Shown piece after piece: positions 31,728 through 39,201 of a stretch of 41,542 nt of DNA. Each line of letters starts with the position of its first letter. The stretch's first letter is position 1. Source of the stretch: Mycobacterium sp. 852013-50091_SCH5140682 (lineage in GTDB: Bacteria; Actinomycetota; Actinomycetes; Mycobacteriales; Mycobacteriaceae); assembly GCF_001665685.1 (NCBI RefSeq), contig NZ_LZTB01000026.1, positions 1 through 41,542 on the forward strand. The letters run 5' to 3'. The notes under the pieces were generated by a model, which saw only the letters and a program-made list of their open reading frames with translations, was not told the DNA's origin and did no database searches. The position numbers and the translations under genes are program-made.

Positions 31728-33275
31728 ATGCCTGACGGCAAACCGAACATCCTGGTCATCTGGGGCGACGACATCGGCATCAGCAACCTGAGTTGCTACA
31801 GCGACGGGCTGATGGGCTACCGGACCCCGAACATCGACCGCATCGCCAACGAGGGCATGCGCTTCACCGACTCATACGGCGAGCAAAGCTGCACCGCCGG
31901 TCGGGCGGCATTCATCAGCGGGCAGAGCGTGTACCGCACCGGGATGAGCAAAGTAGGCGTACCCGGCGTCGACATCGGTTGGGCCGCAGAAGACCCCACG
32001 ATTGCCGAATTGCTCAAACCGCTCGGCTACGCCACCGGACAGTTCGGCAAAAACCACTTCGGCGATCTCAACAAATACCTCCCTACCCTGCACGGGTTCG
32101 ACGAGTTCTTCGGCAACCTGTATCACCTCAACGCCGAGGAGGAGCCGGAGAACTTCGACTACCCACACGAGGACCGGTACCCGCGGCTCTACAACCTGGC
32201 CAAGCCGCGCGGCGTGCTGAAGTGCAAGGCCACCACCGAGGTGTCGACCGAACCTGACGACCCGAAATTCGGCCCGGTCGGTAAGCAGACCATCGAGGAC
32301 ACCGGCCCGCTGACCACCAAGCGCATGGAGACCATCGACGAGGACATCGCCGACGCGACCGTCGACTACATCAAGCGTCAGCACGACGCAGGCAACCCGT
32401 TCTTCGTGTGGTGCAACTTCACCCATATGCACCTCTACACCCACACCAAGCCGGAAAGCCGTGGGCAAGCGGGACTTTGGCAGTCGCCGTACCACGACAC
32501 CATGATCGATCACGACCGCAACGTCGGCACAGTGCTCGACGTGCTCGACGAACTGGGCATCGCCGAGGACACCATCGTCATCTACTCCACCGACAACGGC
32601 CCGCACCGCAACAGCTGGCCCGACGGCGGCACCACCCCGTTCCGCAGCGAGAAGGACACGACGCCGGGCGGTATCCAGGTCCTCGAAATCATCCGCTGGC
32701 CCGGAAAGATCGAGGCGGGCACGGTCTCGAACGAGATCGTGCAGCACCACGACTGGTTGCCGACGCTGCTGGCCGCCGCAGGCGAGCCAGACATCATCGA
32801 GAAGCTCAAGAACGGCCACAAAGCCGGCGCCGACGGACAAACCGAGTACAAGGTGCACATCGACGGTTACAACCTGCTGCCCTACCTCACCGGCGAAGTA
32901 GCCGAGAGCCCTCGGCGCGGGTTCTTCTACTTCTCCGACGACGCCGACCTGGTCGCGATGCGGTTCGAGAACTGGAAGATCGTGTTCCTCGAGCAACGCT
33001 GCCGGGGCACGCTGCAGGTGTGGGCCGAACCGTTCACGCATCTTCGGGTGCCGAAGATCTTCAACCTGCGCACCGACCCGTACGAGTACGCCGACATCAC
33101 TTCGAACACCTACTACGAGTGGCTGCTGCGACACGACTTCTTCATCTTCTACGCCACCGCGATGGCAACGAAGTTCCTCGAGACCTTCAAGGAGTTCCCG
33201 CCGCGGCACCCACCAGCGAGCTTCAGCGTCGACCAAGTGGTCGAAAAGCTGCACGAATACCTAGCAAAGGATTGA
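31728..33275 (+). CDS. Type I arylsulfatase (first of tandem pair)
   Basis: A 515-residue sulfatase of the alkaline-phosphatase superfamily. IWGDDIG supplies the metal-binding Asp14 and Asp15. The formylglycine motif is C55-T-A-G-R59 within GEQSCTAGRAAF, a C-x-A-x-R variant of the usual C-x-P-x-R. FGKNHFGDL, CNFTHMHL and STDNGPHRNSWPDGGTTPFRSEK are further conserved metal and substrate blocks. It hydrolyses sulfate esters once Cys55 is oxidised to formylglycine, presumably by the FGE encoded three genes downstream. No signal peptide is visible, so it is predicted to be cytoplasmic. GAAGGGG precedes the ATG. The next gene starts three bases after its stop and encodes a close paralogue. Confidence 0.92.
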   Translation: MPDGKPNILVIWGDDIGISNLSCYSDGLMGYRTPNIDRIANEGMRFTDSYGEQSCTAGRAAFISGQSVYRTGMSKVGVPGVDIGWAAEDPTIAELLKPLGYATGQFGKNHFGDLNKYLPTLHGFDEFFGNLYHLNAEEEPENFDYPHEDRYPRLYNLAKPRGVLKCKATTEVSTEPDDPKFGPVGKQTIEDTGPLTTKRMETIDEDIADATVDYIKRQHDAGNPFFVWCNFTHMHLYTHTKPESRGQAGLWQSPYHDTMIDHDRNVGTVLDVLDELGIAEDTIVIYSTDNGPHRNSWPDGGTTPFRSEKDTTPGGIQVLEIIRWPGKIEAGTVSNEIVQHHDWLPTLLAAAGEPDIIEKLKNGHKAGADGQTEYKVHIDGYNLLPYLTGEVAESPRRGFFYFSDDADLVAMRFENWKIVFLEQRCRGTLQVWAEPFTHLRVPKIFNLRTDPYEYADITSNTYYEWLLRHDFFIFYATAMATKFLETFKEFPPRHPPASFSVDQVVEKLHEYLAKD

Positions 33276-33278
33276 GCC

Positions 33279-34832
33279 ATGCCGAACTCACAACCGAACG
33301 TTCTCGTCATCTGGGGCGACGACATCGGGATCTGGAACTTGAGTTGTTACAGCCGAGGCATGATGGGCTATCAGACCCCCAACATCGACCGGATCGCCAA
33401 TGAGGGAATGCTTTTCACCGACTCGTACGGTGAGCAGAGCTGCACCGCGGGCCGCTCGTCGTTCATCACCGGCCAGAGCGTCTACCGCACCGGCATGAGC
33501 AAGGTGGGCATGCCCGGCGTCGACGTGGGCCTGCAGAAGGAAGACCCGACCATCGCCGAGCTGCTCAAACCGTTGGGTTATGCCACAGGGCAATTCGGCA
33601 AGAACCATCTCGGCGACCTGAACAAGTACCTCCCGACCGCACACGGCTTCGACGAGTTCTTCGGCAATCTCTACCACCTCAACGCCGAGGAGGAACCCGA
33701 GCACGACGACTATCCCACTGCGGAGGAAGCCCCGCTACTGCGCAAGGCGCTCCTACCCCGCGGCGTGATCCACTCCTGGGCCACCGAGGAGGATTCCGGC
33801 GACGTCGACCCGCGGTACGGGCCGGTAGGCAAACAGCGCATCGAGGACACCGGCCCGCTGACGAAGAAGCGGATGGAGACCATCGACGACGAGACCACTT
33901 CGGCCTGCGCGGATTTCATCAGACGCCAGCACGAGTCCGGCACGCCGTTCTTCGTGTGGATGAACATGACCCACATGCACTTCCGGACCCACACCAAGCC
34001 GGAGAGCAAGGGGCAGGCCGGGCGCTGGCAGTCGCCGTACCACGACACGATGATCGACCATGACCGCAACGTCGGCACGCTTCTGGACCTCGTCGACGAA
34101 CTCGGCATCGCCGAGGACACCATCGTCATCTACTCCACCGACAACGGCCCGCACGCCAACAGCTGGCCCGACGGTGCGACGACCCCGTTCCGCAGCGAGA
34201 AGAACACCAACTGGGAAGGCGCGTTCAGAATCCCCGAGGTGATTCGGTGGACGGGCAAGATCGCGCCGGGATCCGTATCGAACGAGATTGTGCAACACCA
34301 TGATTGGTTGCCGACATTTCTCGCGGCGGCGGGAGACCCGGACATCGTCGAGAAACTGAAAGCCGGACACAAGGCCGGCGCGGACGGCGAGACCGAGTAC
34401 AAGGTCCACATCGACGGGTACAACCTGCTGCCGTATCTCACCGGCGAGGTCGACAAGTCGCCGCGGCGCGGGATGATCTACTTCTCCGACGACGGTGACG
34501 TGCTGGGCATCCGGGCGGACAACTGGAAGATCGTGTTCATGGAGCAGCGCTGCCAGGGCACGCTTGAGGTGTGGTTCGAACCGTTCACCAAACTGCGCGC
34601 GCCGAAGCTGTTCAACCTGCGCACCGACCCGTTCGAGCATGCCGACGTCACCTCGAACACCTACTGGGACTGGCTCATCGATCGGTTGTACCTGATGTTC
34701 TACGGCAGTGCGATCGTCAACCAGTTCCTGCAGACCTTCAAAGAGTTTCCGCCGCGGCAGAAGCCGGCGTCGTTCACCATCAACAACGCCGTGGAGGAAC
34801 TCGAGAAGTTCCTGGCTTCCCGGGGCGGGTGA
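33279..34832 (+). CDS. Type I arylsulfatase (second of tandem pair)
   Basis: A 517-residue paralogue of the preceding enzyme, collinear with it along its whole length and with the same C55-T-A-G-R59 motif and metal-binding Asp14 and Asp15, so it arose by tandem duplication. Differences cluster around residues 140-175, 225-235 and 310-325 (NTNWEGAFRIPEVIRW in place of DTTPGGIQVLEIIRW) and at the end, where changed substrate preference would be expected. No signal peptide. It follows the first sulfatase by three bases, and its stop overlaps the HAD gene start. Confidence 0.92.
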   Translation: MPNSQPNVLVIWGDDIGIWNLSCYSRGMMGYQTPNIDRIANEGMLFTDSYGEQSCTAGRSSFITGQSVYRTGMSKVGMPGVDVGLQKEDPTIAELLKPLGYATGQFGKNHLGDLNKYLPTAHGFDEFFGNLYHLNAEEEPEHDDYPTAEEAPLLRKALLPRGVIHSWATEEDSGDVDPRYGPVGKQRIEDTGPLTKKRMETIDDETTSACADFIRRQHESGTPFFVWMNMTHMHFRTHTKPESKGQAGRWQSPYHDTMIDHDRNVGTLLDLVDELGIAEDTIVIYSTDNGPHANSWPDGATTPFRSEKNTNWEGAFRIPEVIRWTGKIAPGSVSNEIVQHHDWLPTFLAAAGDPDIVEKLKAGHKAGADGETEYKVHIDGYNLLPYLTGEVDKSPRRGMIYFSDDGDVLGIRADNWKIVFMEQRCQGTLEVWFEPFTKLRAPKLFNLRTDPFEHADVTSNTYWDWLIDRLYLMFYGSAIVNQFLQTFKEFPPRQKPASFTINNAVEELEKFLASRGG

Positions 34833-35734
34833 GCGTGGCCGAACTGCAGTCGTGGAACGACGGGCCGGTGAAGGAGGCGATCGTCGATTTCACCGGCCGG
34901 GCCACGGCCGAAGTCGCCCCCGAGGACCGGGTCGCGGTGTTCGACAACGACGGCACGTTGTGGTGTGAGAAGCCCGCCTACATCCAATTGGATTTTCTGG
35001 TGCGCAGGCTGGCCGAACAGGCCGCGGCCGATCCGGCACTCGCCGCCAAGCAGCCCTACGCCGCGGCGGCATCCGGCGACCTCGGCTGGTTCGGCGACGC
35101 CGTCACCAAGCATTACAACGGTGACGACTCGGCATTGAAAATCCTTGCCGGCGGCATCCTTTCGGCCTATGCCGGGCTGCCGGTCGAGGACCACGCCGAG
35201 TGCGTGAAGGCGTTCTTCGCCGACGCGCAGCATCCGACGCTGAAGCGGCCGTACACCTCGTGTGGCTACGGCCCGATGGTCGAGCTGCTGCGTTACCTCG
35301 AGGCCAACGGCTTCACCACCTACATCGCATCCGGCGGCGGCCGCGACTTCATGCGTCCGGTCACCACGGTGATGTACGGCATTCCGCCGGAACGGGTGAT
35401 CGGCAGTTCGGTCGGGCTCGACTTCGTCGACGGGCACCTCAAAACCACGGCGACACCGGAGTTTCTGGACGACGGGCCGGTCAAGCCGGTACGTATCTGG
35501 GGACGGGTGGGCAGGCGCCCGATCTTCGCGGCAGGCAACTCCAACGGCGACATCGAGATGCTCGAGTACACCAGTGCGGGTGCCGGTCCGTCGCTGAGCT
35601 TGCTGCTGCGCCACGACGACGCCGAACGCGAATTCGATTACACCGCAGGCGCGGAGCGCGCCCTGGCGCTGGCCGGTGACCGCGGCTGGGCGGTGGCGAG
35701 CATGCGTGACGACTGGGCTCGGATCTTTGACTGA
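34829..35734 (+). CDS. HAD family phosphatase-like hydrolase
   Basis: A 301-residue haloacid-dehalogenase superfamily protein of the phosphoserine-phosphatase-like group. Motif I is D39-N-D-G-T43 within VAVFDNDGTLW, with the nucleophile Asp and acid/base Asp; ASGGGRDF provides motif II and AAGNSNGDIEML motif IV. The cap between about residues 70 and 150 is helical. The substrate is unknown; within a sulfatase operon it may handle a phosphorylated by-product, or its role may be unrelated. GTG at 34829 overlaps the sulfatase stop by four bases; GTG at 34835 is an alternative. It overlaps the FGE gene by eight bases. Confidence 0.83.
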   Translation: MSVAELQSWNDGPVKEAIVDFTGRATAEVAPEDRVAVFDNDGTLWCEKPAYIQLDFLVRRLAEQAAADPALAAKQPYAAAASGDLGWFGDAVTKHYNGDDSALKILAGGILSAYAGLPVEDHAECVKAFFADAQHPTLKRPYTSCGYGPMVELLRYLEANGFTTYIASGGGRDFMRPVTTVMYGIPPERVIGSSVGLDFVDGHLKTTATPEFLDDGPVKPVRIWGRVGRRPIFAAGNSNGDIEMLEYTSAGAGPSLSLLLRHDDAEREFDYTAGAERALALAGDRGWAVASMRDDWARIFD

Positions 35735-36617
35735 ACCGGCCAGCGACCTGGTGTGGATACCGGCGCAGACCACCCTGCTCGGCTCCGATCGGCACTACGC
35801 CGAGGAAGGCCCGGTGCGGCAGGTCGAAACTGCCGGATTCTGGATCCAGTCCCACCAGGTGACCAATGACCAATTCGCACAGTTCGTTTCAGCCACGAAC
35901 TATGTGACGGTTGCCGAACGCGCACTGAACCCCGCCGACTTTCCCGATGCGCCGCCGGAGAATCTGGTGCCCGGCTCGATGGTGTTCCAACGGACTCCGG
36001 GCCCGGTGGACCTGCGGCACCTCAACCTGTGGTGGCGCTGGACCCCGGGCGCGTGCTGGAACCACCCGCGCGGTCCGCGGTCGTCGCTGCGCGGGCGTGA
36101 GACCCACCCTGTGGTGCACGTCGCGTACGAGGATGCTCAGGCCTACGCAAGCTGGGCCGGCCTGGCACTGCCCACCGAGGCCGAATGGGAGACCGCCGCC
36201 CGCGGCGGACTCGCCGGTGCGGCCTACACGTGGGGCGACGAACCGGAGCGGCCCGGGCAGCAGCTGGCCAACTATTGGCACGGCGAATTCCCGTATCTGC
36301 CCGAAACCGGTTACGGCACCACCAAACCGGTGGGGAGCTTCCCACCCAACGGCTACGGACTGTTCGACATGGCAGGCAATGTCTGGGAGTGGACCAGCGA
36401 CTGGTACGGCGCTGACCGGTCGACGCAAACCTGCTGTGCCGCAGACAGTTACGATCCGAATCAACCGCAGTTCCAGATCGGCCGCAAGGTGATCAAGGGC
36501 GGATCGTTCCTGTGCGCCGACAGCTACTGCATGCGCTACCGGCCCGCCGCGCGGCGCCCTCAGATGGTGGACACCGGCATGAGCCACATCGGTTTTCGCT
36601 GCGTCAAACGCCCCTAG
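35727..36617 (+). CDS. Formylglycine-generating enzyme (sulfatase modifying factor)
   Basis: A 296-residue aerobic FGE. It uses copper and oxygen to convert the cysteine in C-x-(P/A)-x-R sulfatase motifs to formylglycine. The two active-site cysteines are C263 and C268 in GGSFLCADSYCMRYRPAAR. Other family blocks are HQVTNDQFAQFV, LPTEAEWETAARGG, GYGLFDMAGNVWEWTSDWY and the closing SHIGFRCV. It resembles M. tuberculosis Rv0712. The start is ambiguous: TTG at 35727, overlapping the HAD stop, gives the family-typical N-terminus, while GTG at 35706 or 35751 is also possible. It closes the sulfatase operon and overlaps the convergent TetR gene end by four bases. Confidence 0.92.
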   Translation: MTEPASDLVWIPAQTTLLGSDRHYAEEGPVRQVETAGFWIQSHQVTNDQFAQFVSATNYVTVAERALNPADFPDAPPENLVPGSMVFQRTPGPVDLRHLNLWWRWTPGACWNHPRGPRSSLRGRETHPVVHVAYEDAQAYASWAGLALPTEAEWETAARGGLAGAAYTWGDEPERPGQQLANYWHGEFPYLPETGYGTTKPVGSFPPNGYGLFDMAGNVWEWTSDWYGADRSTQTCCAADSYDPNQPQFQIGRKVIKGGSFLCADSYCMRYRPAARRPQMVDTGMSHIGFRCVKRP

Positions 36618-37165
36618 CCGAACGCGGGAACGACGAACCGGCGCAGCATCTCCTCCTCGGCGTCCGCGTCGGCGCCCGGCCACACCAGAAGCGACAACAC
36701 CAGGCGCACGATCCAGGCCGCTGCAACCGGATCGTCCTCGGCAAGGCCGTTCAGTTCGGTGGCAAATGCCGCGGGCACGCGTGATTCGGTCAACCCGCCT
36801 GTACTGCCGCTGCGCAGCGAGGTCAGGAGCAAGTCGGCCATGGGATCCGACCGGATGAGCCGCAGCGCCACCACGATTGCCGTCCGAACGCGGTCCGGCC
36901 CGGCGAGCCCGTTCACCTGACGCCGGACCTCGCCGACGATCCGGGCCGCCAATCGCGACAGCACGGCGTCCCGGATCTCGGATTTGCCGCCGGCGTGCCG
37001 GTACACCGTCGCCCGCGAGCAGTGCACACGCGCGGCGATGGCGTCGATGTCGAGGGAGTCGAGACCGTCGCGGGCGACCAACTCGGTGGCGGCGGCATAT
37101 ATGCGCTCGGCGGCATGCGCACGCCGATCACCCCCGACCAGCCAGTCGTCACCACGCGGAGACAT
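36614..37165 (-). CDS. TetR family regulator, Rv1776c-like
   Basis: A 183-residue TetR-type repressor. The helix-turn-helix region spans about residues 17-65, with AERIYAAATELVARDGLDSLDIDAIAARVHCSRATVYRHAGGKSEIRDAVL. The C-terminal ligand domain ends VLSLLVWPGADADAEEEMLRRFV. It is divergent from cyp144, as Rv1776c is from Rv1777, and the wording of the DNA-binding part matches Rv1776c as I recall it. It probably represses cyp144 and itself through the palindrome at 37179-37191. It is convergent with the FGE gene, four bases overlapping. Confidence 0.86.
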   Translation of the reverse strand: MSPRGDDWLVGGDRRAHAAERIYAAATELVARDGLDSLDIDAIAARVHCSRATVYRHAGGKSEIRDAVLSRLAARIVGEVRRQVNGLAGPDRVRTAIVVALRLIRSDPMADLLLTSLRSGSTGGLTESRVPAAFATELNGLAEDDPVAAAWIVRLVLSLLVWPGADADAEEEMLRRFVVPAFG

Positions 37166-37178
37166 GGCCGCCAGATTA

Positions 37179-37191
37179 TCTCATCTTGAGA
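37179..37191. promoter_or_regulatory. Candidate operator for the Rv1776c-like TetR regulator
   Basis: TCTCATCTTGAGA has 5-bp inverted arms (TCTCA / TGAGA) around a 3-base centre. It lies 13 bases before the TetR start codon and about 140 bases before cyp144, where a TetR protein could control both. Confidence 0.45.
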
Positions 37192-37331
37192 CGAAAGTGC
37201 ATGTTCATCGCAGCATCGTCGCAGCGTGCCGATGGGCGCTGAGACGGCAGCCGCCACCCGTCGCCGGATCGGCATATCAACTTCGGTCCAGCCCGTTGAC
37301 GACGCCCGAAACAGGCCGTCAACCTGGGCTG

Positions 37332-38525
37332 ATGCTCCTGGCACACGACCTATTCGACCGGGCCTGCTTGCAGGACCCCTATGCCCTCTACGACCGCATG
37401 CGCGCCGCGGACCCCGTGCAGCGCATCGGCGAATCGACGTTCTACGCCGCGACGTCATTCGAAGCCGTCGTCGAGGCCACCGCGCGCCCGCAGGACTTCT
37501 CGTCGAACCTGACCGCCGCCATGTGGCATCAACCGGACGGCACGGTCGCCGAGTTCGCCATGGAGGGTCCGGGCGGCGCGACGCACGTGCTGGCGACCGC
37601 TGACGATCCGATCCACGCCGTCCACCGCAAGCTGGTAGTGCCGCGGCTGGCGGCCAGACGGATGCGCGAGCTCGAGCCGTTCATCGCCGCGACCGCGGCG
37701 GACCTGATCCCGACCGGAGACTTCGACTGGATGGCCGACGTGGCCGACCGGTTGCCGATGCTGGTGGTGGCACGGTTGCTCGGGTTGCCCGCCGCCGACG
37801 TGGACCAGCTGGTCACCTGGGCGTATGCCAGCACCCAGCTGCTGGACGGTGTGGTCGACCAGGAGCACCTGATGGCAGCCGGTGTCGCAGCAGTCGAACT
37901 CGGGGGCTACCTGGTCGAACAGTTCGGGCGGGCTTCGGCCAACCCGGGCGACGACCTGATGGGCGATTTCGCGACGTATTGCGCGACGGAGCGGCTCGGC
38001 ACCGATACCGCGGCGTTCATGCTGATCCAGTTGGTCAGCGCAGGCGCGGAGTCCACCGCGTCGCTGATCGGCAGCGCCGTGCAGGTCCTGGCGCAACGGC
38101 CTGACGTCGCCGACCGGCTCCGCGGCGACGCGGGCCTGATCCCGGTGTTCCTGGAGGAAGTGCTGCGGTACGAGTCACCGTTTCGAGGCCACTTCCGCCA
38201 CGTACTGGCAGATACGACGCTGGCGGGGACGACCATGCCTGCCGGATCGCATCTGCTGTTGCTGTGGGGTGCGGCCAACCGGGATCCGGCGGCGTTCCAG
38301 AATCCGCACGATTTCCGAATGGATCGTGCCAACGCCAAGGGCCACGTGGCGTTCGGGAGAGGTGCTCATTTCTGTGTGGGCGCCGCGCTGTCGCGGCTGG
38401 AGGCGCGGGTCGTGTTGACGCATCTGTTGGGGGCCGCAGGCGTCATCGAGCCGGCCGGGGACGCGGAATGGCTCCCCAGCCTGCTGGTGCGCCGGTTGAG
38501 TCGGCTGCCGCTGGCTGTGCGGTGA
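37332..38525 (+). CDS. cyp144: Cytochrome P450 CYP144
   Basis: A 397-residue class I P450. DPYALYDRMRAADPVQRI and RPQDFSSNLTAAM near the N-terminus, HVLATADDPIHAVHRKLVVPRLAARRMRELE, the I-helix SAGAESTAS, the EEVLRYE ExxR motif, the HLLLLWGAANRDPAAF segment and the haem loop AFGRGAHFCVGAAL with the cysteine ligand are all present. The sequence follows M. tuberculosis Rv1777 (CYP144A1) closely as I recall it. The physiological substrate is not established. It needs ferredoxin and reductase partners, which are not in this window. ATG at 37332 gives a start close to the short form of CYP144. The divergent TetR gene is conserved. Confidence 0.92.
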   Translation: MLLAHDLFDRACLQDPYALYDRMRAADPVQRIGESTFYAATSFEAVVEATARPQDFSSNLTAAMWHQPDGTVAEFAMEGPGGATHVLATADDPIHAVHRKLVVPRLAARRMRELEPFIAATAADLIPTGDFDWMADVADRLPMLVVARLLGLPAADVDQLVTWAYASTQLLDGVVDQEHLMAAGVAAVELGGYLVEQFGRASANPGDDLMGDFATYCATERLGTDTAAFMLIQLVSAGAESTASLIGSAVQVLAQRPDVADRLRGDAGLIPVFLEEVLRYESPFRGHFRHVLADTTLAGTTMPAGSHLLLLWGAANRDPAAFQNPHDFRMDRANAKGHVAFGRGAHFCVGAALSRLEARVVLTHLLGAAGVIEPAGDAEWLPSLLVRRLSRLPLAVR

Positions 38526-38528
38526 AGC

Positions 38529-38804
38529 TCAGGCCACTTGTGGGTCGGCGGCGATGCTGTCGTCGTCGACGAACACCAAGCCACCGTCATCGAGGTTGAC
38601 GGCCCACCGTCGAGCCGGTCCCACGATCCGCTCGCCGGCGATCTCGACGGCGGTGCCTGCCAGATCCGCGAAGTCCTCGACGACGACCCCATGCAGGGCA
38701 TCGTCGGTTCCGGGATACACCGTGACCGGTGTGCCCACAGCTATCTGACCGGCAACCTGTTCCGATCCGCTGTCGTTAACCCCCGCTACGACATCTTCTG
38801 ACAT
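38529..38804 (-). CDS. Small conserved hypothetical protein next to cyp144
   Basis: A 91-residue protein, MSEDVVAGVNDSGSEQVAGQIAVGTPVTVYPGTDDALHGVVVEDFADLAG and onward, rich in beta-strand formers and acidic residues, without signal peptide or membrane helix. The start is set by a GGGGAGG ribosome-binding site seven bases upstream. It converges on cyp144 with three bases between stops. By position it parallels Rv1778c, although I cannot confirm sequence homology. Function unknown. Confidence 0.68.
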   Translation of the reverse strand: MSEDVVAGVNDSGSEQVAGQIAVGTPVTVYPGTDDALHGVVVEDFADLAGTAVEIAGERIVGPARRWAVNLDDGGLVFVDDDSIAADPQVA

Positions 38805-39175
38805 TCCGCACCTCCCCAATTGTCGACGAGTGCAACCGAGTACATCACAATCACCTGCGATCTGCTCGTTTTCTTTTCTTCTCCACAGCCACAATGCAGA
38901 CCCATCAGGCAAACTGACAAATCGAAATATGAATGGTCGTCGGGCAAATCGTCACAGAATCGACGGCCGGGGACGGGCCATCACATTCTGGCCCTGATAG
39001 TGATCTAGATCTCATGCAACTACGGCAACGTCACCCGCATTCGCCGTACGGATCTCCTGCCCAGTGCAGTCCATCTCGACAGGTTGCTGGCAAGGGGTAA
39101 GCGAATCGCTGCTCGACGGCCGGCGGAATCGGCGGCCTTGATGGTGACGCGTACCACAGCACGGTTCGCTACTGT
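38805..39175. other. Intergenic region without a recognisable gene
   Basis: About 370 bases between the small gene and the KstR-like box. The first 200 are noticeably less GC-rich, with T-rich patches (CTCGTTTTCTTTTCTTCTCC), and are expected to hold the divergent promoter. Short frames exist but lack ribosome-binding sites and codon bias. I see no tRNA or strong hairpin. Confidence 0.5.
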
Positions 39176-39189
39176 TGCAACACGTTCTA
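39176..39189. promoter_or_regulatory. KstR-like operator upstream of extended SDR gene
   Basis: TGCAACACGTTCTA matches TnnAACnnGTTnnA at all fixed positions. It ends 12 bases before the ATG at 39202, nearly the same spacing as the boxes before the DUF3556 and 3beta-HSD genes. This suggests the SDR is part of a sterol-responsive regulon. Confidence 0.65.
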
Positions 39190-39201
39190 GCGAGGAGCCT
39201 C

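Noticed and set aside
31872..33254. 460-codon minus-strand frame opposite the first sulfatase
   Set aside because: The sulfatase motifs on the plus strand are unambiguous, and the minus frame has no recognisable domain.
38820..39008. 62-codon plus-strand frame upstream of the KstR-boxed SDR
   Set aside because: AT-richer, no codon bias or ribosome-binding site; judged intergenic.
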